Below are positions 17,639-25,553 of a stretch of DNA of 64,000 nucleotides, in pieces. Source of the stretch: Gemmatimonas phototrophica (GTDB taxonomy: Bacteria; Gemmatimonadota; Gemmatimonadetes; Gemmatimonadales; Gemmatimonadaceae); contig NZ_CP011454.1 of NCBI RefSeq assembly GCF_000695095.2, forward strand, positions 1,674,001 to 1,738,000, written 5' to 3'. Both the position numbers and the translations under genes were made by a program. Position 1 is the first letter of the stretch, and each line of letters starts with the position of its first letter. The notes beneath the pieces are model-generated. The model was not told where the DNA came from. It made no database searches and saw nothing but the letters and a program-made list of their open reading frames with translations.

Positions 17639-18603
17639 TGCGGCAGGAACTCGGCGGTAATCAGACTCGGCAAGTCCAGCGGTGCCCGCAGCACGCCTAT
17701 GTCGGCGAGAAACCGCACGTGTTCCGTGGCCGCCTGCAGCAGTCGCGGTTGGCCGTTCGCCCCAAGCAGTTGCCGATTGTCCTCCAGCGACAGCCACCGA
17801 AAGCCGCGCACTGGCGGCATGGACAGTACGTCGCGTTTGAGGGCGCGGGCGGCACGTGGGACCACGGAATCGGGCGTTTGCATTACCGAAGTGCCCACTG
17901 CAATCACTCGAGCAATCATTTCCCGCACCGCTCCCGGTTTGGTACGCAGCACCTGATCACGGACGGCGACACACTGAATTACGAGCCCGGGTGTTTCGGC
18001 GGTGGAGAACAGTGAGCGAAAGGCAGGATCACGCACGCTCGAGAGATAGGGCTCCCACGTTTCGGCGGCGTCAACGGTGCCGTTGCGCAGAGCTTCAGGG
18101 ACATTCCTGGCGGCGACACTAACAAGCTGCACATCGCTGGTGGAGAGATTGGCCGTGGCCAGCATGCGGCTCACCAACAGTTCCGAAAAGGTACCGGGCC
18201 GCACGCCGATCCGTCGTCCCCGCAACTCGGAGATGCTGCCAACGGTCGACCGGGCCACCACCGCATCGGCGCCCCGGGACTCGTCTGTGCATCCGACGAT
18301 GCGCAGGGACTGCACGGACTGCTGCAGGCGCAACAGGTCGACCAGCGAGGCGGCGATGGCGTCGTGCGCTCCCGCGGCAAAGCGGGCGAAGAGCAGGTCG
18401 GAGTCCTCTTCGACCACGACTGCGAGTTCCAGCGTCGACGACTGTTCAAGCGTGGCGATATCGAGCGGATAGAATCCGCCCCACAGTTCATGCGCCAACT
18501 CAAGACGGGACGGGGGAGCAGGCGGTGACGCGCAGGAGAGCATTACCCCGAAAAGCGATGTGCCTACTGCGATAGCCCGGAAGGCTCTCGACCGTTGAAA
18601 CAT
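17635..18603 (-). CDS. ABC-type (NMT1/SsuA-like) substrate-binding lipoprotein
   Basis: This 322-residue protein starts at 18603 with MFQRSRAFRAIAVGTSLFGV and a lipobox ending in MLSC. The body resembles the nitrate/sulfonate/taurine binding-protein superfamily: WGGFYPLDIA, a DAIAASLVDLL segment, ELRGRRIGVRPGTFSELLVS, and NGTVDAAETWEPYL near residue 200. Such proteins bind small ligands in the periplasm. No ABC permease or ATPase is adjacent. Instead the gene overlaps the start of a histidine kinase by 4 bp, so a role as the ligand-sensing partner of that kinase is inferred. The ligand cannot be read from the sequence. Confidence 0.85.
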   Translation of the reverse strand: MFQRSRAFRAIAVGTSLFGVMLSCASPPAPPSRLELAHELWGGFYPLDIATLEQSSTLELAVVVEEDSDLLFARFAAGAHDAIAASLVDLLRLQQSVQSLRIVGCTDESRGADAVVARSTVGSISELRGRRIGVRPGTFSELLVSRMLATANLSTSDVQLVSVAARNVPEALRNGTVDAAETWEPYLSSVRDPAFRSLFSTAETPGLVIQCVAVRDQVLRTKPGAVREMIARVIAVGTSVMQTPDSVVPRAARALKRDVLSMPPVRGFRWLSLEDNRQLLGANGQPRLLQAATEHVRFLADIGVLRAPLDLPSLITAEFLPQ

Positions 18604-18864
18604 TGCTGCCGTGACTTGTGTGGACGAACTGGCACCTGCCCTCCCTTCACGGTACCACTGTGTACGCCATTGGTCCATACGGCTCCATTTGTCAGAAATC
18701 AGAATGTCGCGCGGGGGTGGGGAGGGCGAACAGGCCAATGCAGGTACTGTTCGGATAGGACTGGCGCCTCGTGGGTTCCGAGAGTCTGTTTCCTCGTGAC
18801 CCACCCGTTACGCGGGCTCCGACAGCGACGGGCAGGTACCTCCCTTCTTCCGGCTGAGTTCTCT

Positions 18865-19296
18865 GTGTCGCTGCGCCTTTCCCTCAAGCGGGGGTGTCTT
18901 TCGGTCTCGATGAGCGTGTTCGCTCTTGCCGCCTGCTGGTCCACCACCGATCCGGTGCTTACCGCGCAGACAGGCGGTCGAACGATTGTGTACGGACGGG
19001 TGGTGGATGGTGACGGCGCCGCCTTGACGTCGATGCGCGTATTTGTGCGGCACCATACGGCCGTCTGCAGTGCCGCGCCAAACGAGTCGGCCACAATGCT
19101 CACCGATACCAATGGTCGTTATCGACTGGAGTTGGCTGCGCTGACCACGATTGGCTGCGTGTCGGTCAAGGTTCAACCCACGGCCGCCGGCGGCTTTTCT
19201 CCTGATAGCATCATAGGGCTGCGTCCGACGTTCAGGCAGGCCGCGCCCTTGGACAGTATTGCCGTGAATCTCACGCTGCGGGGCGGCATCCAGTAA
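18865..19296 (+). CDS. Small lipoprotein with carboxypeptidase-regulatory-like domain
   Basis: A GTG at 18865 gives a 143-residue product with a lipoprotein-like signal (VSLRLSLKRGCLSVSMSV, then FALAACW, Cys near 24). The mature part has TIVYGRVVDGDGAALTSMRV and TDTNGRYRLEL, the pattern of transthyretin-like carboxypeptidase-regulatory domains, which serve as beta-sandwich modules on exported proteins. The frame is open back to 18595, but the region 18604-18864 has no signal or domain and is taken as the upstream region shared with the divergent binding-protein gene. The gene ends in a rho-independent terminator. Function is unknown. Confidence 0.6.
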   Translation: MSLRLSLKRGCLSVSMSVFALAACWSTTDPVLTAQTGGRTIVYGRVVDGDGAALTSMRVFVRHHTAVCSAAPNESATMLTDTNGRYRLELAALTTIGCVSVKVQPTAAGGFSPDSIIGLRPTFRQAAPLDSIAVNLTLRGGIQ

Positions 19297-19326
19297 CTCC
19301 CCCGCCCGCCGGGGGGGCGACGTACG

Positions 19327-19359
19327 GCGGTCAGCGCCCCAGGGTGCTGACCGCTTTTT
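19327..19359 (+). terminator. Rho-independent terminator inside the 3' end of pth
   Basis: A 9-bp perfect stem (GCGGTCAGC at 19327-19335 and GCTGACCGC at 19346-19354) is followed by TTTTT on the plus strand. It lies 31 bp past the stop codon of the small lipoprotein gene and overlaps the last 30 bases of the convergent pth gene, so it serves as both terminator and coding sequence. Confidence 0.85.
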
Positions 19360-19903
19360 CGGTCCCGTCGGCAATCCACAGTTCCACGGCGGACGTCAAA
19401 CGGTCGTACAGCCCTTCCACCAGTTCGCGTTCGTCGCGTGGCATGGGGTGCAGCACGAAGTCGGCGAGATCGCCAATCTGGCGCCGTTCATCAATGGGCT
19501 TGATGCCAATACGCAGTCGCGGGTAGGCGGCCGTCTTGAGATGCGCTTCAACGCTCTTGAGCCCGTTGTGTCCTCCGGGGCTCCCGGCGGCACGCAGCCG
19601 ATACTCGCCCAACGGCACGGCGACTTCATCGACCACTACGAGCAGGTCCTGCGCCGCGCTCCAGCCCTCACGCTTGAGATAGCTGCGCAGCACTTCGCCG
19701 CTCTTGTTCATGTACGTCTGCGGTTTGACCAGCTTGACCTTCTTGGTGCCCACGAGGCCGGTGGTGCTCACGGCGTCGCCGTCCTTGCGGAACGGCTCAA
19801 AGTGCCAGCGGCGCGCAAGATGTTCGACCAGCCACCAGCCCACATTGTGGCGGGTGGCTTCATACTCGCGTCCGGGGTTTCCCAGTCCAACAATGACTTT
19901 CAT
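19331..19903 (-). CDS. pth: Peptidyl-tRNA hydrolase
   Basis: This 190-residue enzyme begins MKVIVGLGNPGREYEATRHN, with the catalytic His at 20 and the family Asn at 10. The downstream segments KPQTYMNKSGEVL, VVVDEVAVPLGEYRLRA (catalytic Asp) and SPGGHNGLKSVEAHL are standard. It frees tRNA from peptidyl-tRNA that has dropped off ribosomes. It is the last gene of a prs-rplY-pth series on the minus strand, a common bacterial order. The ATG at 19903 is chosen because it gives the universal N-terminus. No ribosome binding site is obvious, and a start 17 codons upstream is possible but less likely. Confidence 0.96.
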   Translation of the reverse strand: MKVIVGLGNPGREYEATRHNVGWWLVEHLARRWHFEPFRKDGDAVSTTGLVGTKKVKLVKPQTYMNKSGEVLRSYLKREGWSAAQDLLVVVDEVAVPLGEYRLRAAGSPGGHNGLKSVEAHLKTAAYPRLRIGIKPIDERRQIGDLADFVLHPMPRDERELVEGLYDRLTSAVELWIADGTEKAVSTLGR

Positions 19904-19996
19904 ACGGAGGGGCAAACGCGCGGGGCGCGGAATACGCCAGCGTGGAGTGACCATGCTGAACGGACGCCGCGCCCCGCGGATTGAAACGACCGCGAA

Positions 19997-20626
19997 TTAC
20001 TTCGCGTCGTCGGGCTTGGCCTTGCGGATGAGCTCCGGCTCGGCGGTGCTGGCCGGCGTTTCGGCGGCCTGCTTGGGCTGCTGCACGATGCACACGGTGC
20101 TGGTGGCTTCGTCCACGATCTTGATGCCCGCGGGGACCGTGAGGTCGGACACGTGCAACGACTTGCCCACCTTGAGCGACGAGATGTCCACGTCGATGTG
20201 GTTCGGGATGTTGCTCGGATCGACCTGGATCTGCAGCTCGTGCATGATCTGATCGAGAATGCCGCCGTCGACACGGACGCCTTCCGGTGTGCCGATGTAG
20301 ACGATGGGGCACTTCACCATCACCGTTTCACCGGCGACCAGTTCCTGGAAGTCGATGTGCAAGATGGTGCGCTTGAACGGGTGGCGCTGAATTTCGCGAA
20401 TGAGCGTCCGGGCCGACTTGCCGTCGATGACCAACTCGATGGCGGTGCTGCTCACGGGGATGCTCTTCACCAACTTTTCGGTCTCACGCGCGTTGAGCAC
20501 GAGCGACTGCGGCTCACGATTGTGACCGTAGATGACCGCGGGAATGTCACCCGCCTGACGGATCTTGCGTGCGGCGCCCTTGCCCGTTTCGGCGCGGACC
20601 GTTGCGTTCAGCGTGGCGTTAGCCAT
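19997..20626 (-). CDS. rplY: 50S ribosomal protein L25 (long form, Ctc/TL5-type)
   Basis: This 209-residue protein starts MANATLNATVRAETGKGAAR, and continues with IPAVIYGHNREPQSLVLN, the 5S rRNA-binding L25 domain. The C-terminal TL5/Ctc extension includes ILHIDFQELVAGETV, the VDGGILDQIMHELQIQVDPS segment and HVSDLTVPAGIKIVDE. It binds 5S rRNA in the large subunit. A TGAGG ribosome binding site precedes the ATG at 20626. The region upstream, between this gene and prs, holds heptad array B, so the array would lie in the rplY leader if transcription comes from prs. Confidence 0.96.
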   Translation of the reverse strand: MANATLNATVRAETGKGAARKIRQAGDIPAVIYGHNREPQSLVLNARETEKLVKSIPVSSTAIELVIDGKSARTLIREIQRHPFKRTILHIDFQELVAGETVMVKCPIVYIGTPEGVRVDGGILDQIMHELQIQVDPSNIPNHIDVDISSLKVGKSLHVSDLTVPAGIKIVDEATSTVCIVQQPKQAAETPASTAEPELIRKAKPDDAK

Positions 20627-20693
20627 GGAAAACCTCAGAGAAAAAGTGGTTCGGGAGTAACCGGAAGTGGTCGTCCCGGCCGGTCGTGCGGTG

Positions 20694-20848
20694 CTGCATC
20701 CTGCTTCCTGCTTCCTGCTCACATCCCAAGTTCTCAGTTCTCAGTTTGAGTTTTCAGTGCTCAGTAGGAGTTTTCAGTTTTCAATTGTTGACTGAGAACT
20801 GGAAACTTGAACTGACCACTGAAAACTCCCACTGACCACTAGAAACTT
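20694..20848. repeat. Palindromic heptad array B (with a CTGCTTC prefix)
   Basis: The region starts with four 7-bp words, CTGCATC CTGCTTC CTGCTTC CTGCTCA (20694-20721). It is followed by a right-type arm (TTCTCAGTTCTCAGTTTGAG, TTTTCAGTGCTCAGT, ending near 20785) and then a left-type arm (ACTGAGAACTGGAAACTTGA, ACTGACCACTGAAAACTC, to 20848). The arm order is opposite to that of array A. It lies between prs and rplY, two genes on the same strand. Words again share ACTGA and differ in the next two bases. Confidence 0.8.
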
Positions 20849-20882
20849 CCTGCATTGTCCACGAGGCCAGTGCTCTCGCCCG

Positions 20883-21860
20883 TCACTCGAACAGCACACT
20901 CACCGACTGATCCGCGTGCGTAAAGCGGATGGCCTTGGCGAGCAAATCCCCCACCGACAGGATCCGCAGCGCATCAAAGCGGCGCTCCGGCGGCAGATTG
21001 ATGGTATCGGTGACCACGACTTCCTTGATGGGCGCATTGGACAGCCGTTCCACGGCGGGGCCGCTGAAGAGGGCGTGCGTGGCGCACACGTAAATGTCGT
21101 TCGCGCCCAGGTTCTTGAGCGCCTTGGCCGCCTCGGAGACCGTACCGGCGGTGTCGATCATGTCGTCGGGAATGAGACAATCCCGCCCTTCCACTTCGCC
21201 AACGACGTTCATGACTTCGGCCACATTGGCCTTGGGACGACGCTTGTCGATGATGGCAAAGGTGGCATCGAGCCGCTTGGCAAATCCACGGGCCATCTTG
21301 GCCGAACCCACGTCGGGCGCCACCACCACCAGGTCCTTGAGCTCCTTCCGGCGGAAGTAATTCGTGAACACCGGCGCGGCGTACAGGTGGTCCACCGGCA
21401 CGTCGAAGAAGCCTTGCAGCTGGTGCGCATGGAAATCGAGCCCCAGCACGCGATCGGCGCCGGCGGTCTCGATGAGGTTGGCCATGAGCTTGGCACCAAT
21501 CGCCACGCGCGGCTGATCTTTGCGGTCCTGGCGCGCGTAGCCGGTGTACGGCAACACGCAGGTCACGCGAGCCGCACTCGCCCGGCGCGCTGCATCAATG
21601 AGCAGCAGCAGCTCGAGCATGTTTTCGCCCGGCGGATTGGTGGGCTGCACGACAAAGACGTCGGCGCCACGAATGTTCTCATCGATCCGCACGAACACTT
21701 CACCATCGGCGAAGCGGGTGCAGGTCACCTTGCACAGTTCCGTGCCCAGCGAACGGGCGACCTCTTCGGCGAGTGGCCGGTTGGCCGTGCCGGACAGGAT
21801 CTTGAATCCGCGAGACGAGGACGTAGCGGGAACGTCCGTGGCGGCGGTCAGGGGCGTCAT
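20883..21860 (-). CDS. prs: Ribose-phosphate pyrophosphokinase (PRPP synthetase)
   Basis: This 325-residue enzyme makes PRPP from ribose 5-phosphate and ATP. It shows the class I features: FADGEVFVRIDENIRGADVF near residue 50, VTCVLPYTGYARQDRKDQPR (ATP-binding flexible loop) near 100, DLHAHQLQ-type segment LDFHAHQLQGFFD, and the PRPP loop DDMIDTAGTVSEAA near 225. It supplies nucleotide, His and Trp synthesis. The ATG at 21860 is preferred; an in-frame TTG at 21866 is also possible. It heads the prs-rplY-pth series, with array B between prs and rplY. The 242 bp upstream are shared with the divergent TonB receptor and contain small inverted repeats but no clear promoter. Confidence 0.97.
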   Translation of the reverse strand: MTPLTAATDVPATSSSRGFKILSGTANRPLAEEVARSLGTELCKVTCTRFADGEVFVRIDENIRGADVFVVQPTNPPGENMLELLLLIDAARRASAARVTCVLPYTGYARQDRKDQPRVAIGAKLMANLIETAGADRVLGLDFHAHQLQGFFDVPVDHLYAAPVFTNYFRRKELKDLVVVAPDVGSAKMARGFAKRLDATFAIIDKRRPKANVAEVMNVVGEVEGRDCLIPDDMIDTAGTVSEAAKALKNLGANDIYVCATHALFSGPAVERLSNAPIKEVVVTDTINLPPERRFDALRILSVGDLLAKAIRFTHADQSVSVLFE

Positions 21861-22102
21861 GAGCAAGGAAAAATGGCGACAGGATCAGGCTAGCCTCTCA
21901 AGATAGAGGATTCGGGAGTGCTTTGGAACCCAACTCAGCGGTACGAGACATACGTTCCGTAAAGTGGAACAGGGGAAGCGTGACGGTGTTGTCACGCGAT
22001 TGCGCCACAACAACAGGCAAATGGTGACAGCCGCGGGTGACCCTCCCCGCTTCGTCGGTGGATGTCCCCCCGGCGAATCCCCTCTGCCTTCCCACTGCTC
22101 CA

Positions 22103-25100
22103 ATGCTTCCAGATCGTATCCGCCGTTATGCGGTCGCCCTGCTCCTGGCGTCCTCGCCGTTGCCGTTGGCCTGTTTCCCGATCCGTGCCCATGCCCAGGC
22201 CACCGAGGGCTTTGTCACGGGCCTGGTGAAGACTGCGGCCGGGGCGCCAGTGGCGGGTGCCACCGTCACCGCCCGCAACGAAGCCACCGGTACCCAGCAA
22301 TCCCGCACGACCGACGCCCGCGGCCGGTACGTGTTTGCCCAGCTCCCCATTGGCGGGCCCTACACCGTATCCGTTCGCCAACTGGGCTTTCGTCCGGCCC
22401 GTCGCACCGGCCTGATGCTCAACCTGGGTGACCGGGTGCCGCTCGACATTACCCTTGAACAGTCGGCGCAGGAGCTCGGGGCGGTGGATGTGCGCGCCGA
22501 TCGCGAGAACAAGCGCGTGGAACGCGTGGGCGGCAGTGTGGTCGTCACGGAAAAGGAAATCCGCCAGCTCCCCATTCAGGACCGCTCCTTCGCGGACCTC
22601 GCCATTTTGGCTCCCACCACCAGCCGGGCTGGTACCGGCGGCATCATTACGTCCAGTTCGTCCATTGCCGGCGGTCGCGTATCGAGTACCGACATTCGCG
22701 TAGACGGCGTGCAGGCCAAGAACACGTTGTGGGGAGCCGGGTTCGGTCGTGGCCCGTACTCTCTCTCCGTGGAGGCCGTTCGCGAGTTTGAAGTCGTGAC
22801 CAACGTGTACGACGTGACGCAGGGCCGCCAAGGCGCTGGCGCCGTCAACGTGGCCACACGCGCTGGTACCAACACCACCACCGGCTCACTCTTCGCCTAC
22901 AACAGAAATCAGGCGCTCACCAGTAACACCAACTTCCTCGGCCAGCAGATCACCAACTTCGAAAACTGGCAATTTGGTGGTGCCATGGGCGGGGCCATCA
23001 AGAAGGACAAGCTTCACTATTTCATTGCCTACGATCGTCAGCAAGTCGACGAACCGTTCAGCACGTTGCAGGTGGATAACGATGCCGATTGGCAGCGCCT
23101 GCAGGTCGCTCCCGACTCGGTCACGCGGTTCCTCAACATCCTCACCAGTCAGTATGGACTGCCAGCTGGCCGGCAGGTTGGTACGTTCGATCGCAGCAAT
23201 GCCTTGAACACCGTGTTCGGGCGATTGGACTGGCAGATCAATGATGCGCACCGTGCCACGCTGCGTACGAGTTATTCCGACTGGATCTACAGCAATTCCA
23301 TTCCGGATCGCGTGTTGTCGGTGCTGGAGAGTCGTGGTAACCAGGAGTCGAAGGAGCTGCAGGTCATGGGTTCGCTCAAGTCGTCGCTGGGCAACGCCCT
23401 CACCAACGACCTGCGGCTCGCATATACCAACCGCAACCTGCAAAACGTCCCCAACACCCGCTTGCCGCGGGCGTGGGTGAATGTGTCGTCCACCCTTCCC
23501 ACTGGCAGCACCGGGACGAATCAGATTCTGCAATTCGGCGGGCAGCGCACCAGCCCGGAACTGCAAACGGAAGAGTCGTATCAGCTCGTGAATGTGTTGC
23601 GCTGGGACCGCGAGAAGAGCGCGATCACGGTGGGTACCGACCACTCGCTCAACAACCTGTCGATGTTCGTGTCCATCGAGACCGACGGGTTGTTCCAGTT
23701 CCCCAACCTCGCAGCTCTTGAAGCCCGTCGCCCTTCGAGCTTTGCGCGTCTGGTGCCGTTGCAGAATCTGGAGCCGCGCATGCGGCAATGGGTGTACGAC
23801 GGTGGGGCCTACGTGCAGGGTGAGTACCGCCTGCGTCCCAACCTGAACCTGACCGGCGGGTTGCGGGCCGACCTGTCGGCGTTCCTGACAGCAGCCAATC
23901 GCAACGAGCAGGTGGAACAGGCCTTTGGCCGTCGCACCGATGTGAAGCCCACCGACTTTGCCATTCAGCCGCGTGCGCAGCTGACGTGGACCCCCGGTGA
24001 GGCCGGCACCAATCTGGTACGTGTGGGTAGCGGCATGTTTACCGCGCAGCCGCATTACATGGTGCAGATCAATCACATGCTCAACGACGGCTCGCAGCTC
24101 GCCGATGTGCTGCTCACGGGCGCGGCAGTGCCCACGCCGGACTTTGTGTCGTATCGGCAGTCGTTTGCCAACGTGCCGGGCATTCCGCAGGGGAGCAGCC
24201 AACGTCCGGCGTACATCAACATGTTCGACGATGACTTCAAGGTGCCGCGCACCTGGAAGTCGGACATTGCGTACCAGCGTCGTCTGTTCGATGGCAATCT
24301 GACGCTTGGTGCGTCGGCGCAGTACGCGCATACGTCAGATCTGTACCGGTACGTCGACCTGAACCTTCGCCCCTCGCCGGAGTTCACGCTGGCCAACGAA
24401 GCGGGGCGCGGCGTCTTTGTGCCGGCGTCTGCCATTACGGCGACCGGTGGTCGCAACCCGGTGCTGGCCCGCCCGTTCGCAAACTTCCAGCGTGTGCTTG
24501 AGCTCCGCAGCGATGCGGCGCAACACCAGAAGGCATTTGTGGTGGATGGTGCCCTGCGTCTGCCGCGTGGAGGATCGCTCTCCGGCTCCTTCACGTGGAA
24601 CGAAACGCGCGACAACAGCTCCTTCAACTGCTGCATCGCCATTACGTCGGTGTTCACGCCGGTGCCCAGCGATCCCCGCAATCCCAGCTGGGGAGCCAGC
24701 TCGAACGACTTCCGGCATAAGCTGGTGTTGTACGGCGCCACGCCTGAGGTGTGGGGGTTCCAGTTCAGTGCCCGCATCATTGGCCAGTCGGGCTCGCCGT
24801 GGTCGGCGACGGTGGCGCAGGATATCAACGGCGACGACGTGGGCGCCGGCAGCTCCTTCGGCAACCAGAACGACCTGGCGTTCATCTTCAATCCGTCCAC
24901 ACCGGGGCTGCGAAAGGGGTTCGCCGATTCGCTGCAGCTGGTCTACGACAACCCGGCCAACATTGGCGGAGCGTACCTGCGTGACAACGTGGGGCGCATT
25001 GCCGATCGTAATACGATCCGCAATCCGTTCGTCACCCAGATTGACGTGCGACTCACCCAGAAGTTGCCGGCCGTGCGTGGTCAGCGCGCGCTGCTCACGC

Positions 25101-25306
25101 TCGATGTCTTCAATGCGGCGTCGCTCATCAACCACAATTGGGGCGGCATCCGGGCGGTGCCAGGTGCCAGCCAGACGCTGCTCAACGTGATTGGCTTTGA
25201 CCAGACCAGCCGCGAGTACCGCTACCGCGTGAACCCGAACTTCGGCCGGACGGTCAAGCAGGGGAATCGGTACCAGATGCAGCTGGGCGTTCGCTACGAG
25301 TTCTGA
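22103..25306 (+). CDS. TonB-dependent receptor, Oar-like, with carboxypeptidase-regulatory N-terminus
   Basis: The ATG at 22103 gives a 1067-residue outer-membrane protein with a signal peptide ending near RAHAQA. Residues about 35-125 form a carboxypeptidase-regulatory-like domain (GFVTGLVKTAAGAPVAGATV, TTDARGRYVFAQLP). A plug follows (RVGGSVVVTEKEIRQLPIQD, DIRVDGVQ, FEVVTNVYDVTQGRQGAGAV), and the remaining 800 residues are a large beta-barrel with many Tyr/Phe/Asn-rich strands, ending in GVRYEF with a terminal Phe. Such receptors import large or scarce substrates with energy from TonB; the substrate is unknown. No SusD-like partner is adjacent. A strong inverted repeat follows the stop codon. 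Confidence 0.92.
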   Translation: MLPDRIRRYAVALLLASSPLPLACFPIRAHAQATEGFVTGLVKTAAGAPVAGATVTARNEATGTQQSRTTDARGRYVFAQLPIGGPYTVSVRQLGFRPARRTGLMLNLGDRVPLDITLEQSAQELGAVDVRADRENKRVERVGGSVVVTEKEIRQLPIQDRSFADLAILAPTTSRAGTGGIITSSSSIAGGRVSSTDIRVDGVQAKNTLWGAGFGRGPYSLSVEAVREFEVVTNVYDVTQGRQGAGAVNVATRAGTNTTTGSLFAYNRNQALTSNTNFLGQQITNFENWQFGGAMGGAIKKDKLHYFIAYDRQQVDEPFSTLQVDNDADWQRLQVAPDSVTRFLNILTSQYGLPAGRQVGTFDRSNALNTVFGRLDWQINDAHRATLRTSYSDWIYSNSIPDRVLSVLESRGNQESKELQVMGSLKSSLGNALTNDLRLAYTNRNLQNVPNTRLPRAWVNVSSTLPTGSTGTNQILQFGGQRTSPELQTEESYQLVNVLRWDREKSAITVGTDHSLNNLSMFVSIETDGLFQFPNLAALEARRPSSFARLVPLQNLEPRMRQWVYDGGAYVQGEYRLRPNLNLTGGLRADLSAFLTAANRNEQVEQAFGRRTDVKPTDFAIQPRAQLTWTPGEAGTNLVRVGSGMFTAQPHYMVQINHMLNDGSQLADVLLTGAAVPTPDFVSYRQSFANVPGIPQGSSQRPAYINMFDDDFKVPRTWKSDIAYQRRLFDGNLTLGASAQYAHTSDLYRYVDLNLRPSPEFTLANEAGRGVFVPASAITATGGRNPVLARPFANFQRVLELRSDAAQHQKAFVVDGALRLPRGGSLSGSFTWNETRDNSSFNCCIAITSVFTPVPSDPRNPSWGASSNDFRHKLVLYGATPEVWGFQFSARIIGQSGSPWSATVAQDINGDDVGAGSSFGNQNDLAFIFNPSTPGLRKGFADSLQLVYDNPANIGGAYLRDNVGRIADRNTIRNPFVTQIDVRLTQKLPAVRGQRALLTLDVFNAASLINHNWGGIRAVPGASQTLLNVIGFDQTSREYRYRVNPNFGRTVKQGNRYQMQLGVRYEF

Positions 25307-25326
25307 GGCCCGGCGCGCGTGCCGGG

Positions 25327-25371
25327 GCGATACGGCGGGGGGCAAACAGGATTGTCCCCCGCCGTAGTCGC
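25327..25371 (+). terminator. Long hairpin after the TonB receptor gene
   Basis: Arms 25327-25345 (GCGATACGGCGGGGGGCAA) and 25352-25371 (TTGTCCCCCGCCGTAGTCGC) pair almost fully around a 6-base loop, 21 bp past the stop codon. No T-run follows, so it may stall or stabilise the mRNA rather than terminate by the classical route. Confidence 0.6.
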
Positions 25372-25440
25372 CCGATCATCTGCCGCCGCCCCCTCCCACC
25401 GGCCAGCCGCGTTCTGTAGTTTGCACGCTGCACGACCTGC

Positions 25441-25512
25441 TGGCCTATCGTATAACGGCTATTACCCCGGCCTTTGAAGCCGGTGATCTTGGTTCGATTC
25501 CAAGTGGGCCTA
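25441..25512 (+). tRNA. tRNA-Gln (anticodon TTG)
   Basis: The 72-nt sequence folds as a tRNA. The anticodon arm is CCGGC-CTTTGAA-GCCGG with anticodon TTG at its centre, the T arm is CTTGG-TTCGATT-CCAAG, and the acceptor stem pairs GGCCTA with TGGGCC (one G-U). Position 1 (T) faces a T rather than the usual A, as drawn here. CCA is not encoded. A tight terminator hairpin begins two bases later. It overlaps no real protein gene. Confidence 0.9.
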
Positions 25513-25513
25513 T

Positions 25514-25546
25514 CGCCCGCCGGTCCCCCGGCGGGCGTAGTGTTTT
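25514..25546 (+). terminator. Rho-independent terminator of tRNA-Gln
   Basis: A perfect 10-bp stem (CGCCCGCCGG at 25514-25523, CCGGCGGGCG at 25528-25537) with a TCCC loop is followed by TAGTGTTTT. It lies directly after the tRNA and 7 bp before the stop of the convergent ROK kinase gene, so it may serve both strands. Confidence 0.85.
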
Positions 25547-25553
25547 CCGGGGG

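Noticed and set aside
17635-18603. Binding lipoprotein as part of a complete ABC importer
   Set aside because: No permease or ATP-binding subunit gene is present on either side; neighbours are a kinase and an unrelated small lipoprotein.
18604-18864. N-terminal 90 codons of the frame from 18595 as part of the small lipoprotein
   Set aside because: This stretch is Cys/Arg-rich with no domain, and the lipoprotein signal begins only at the GTG at 18865.
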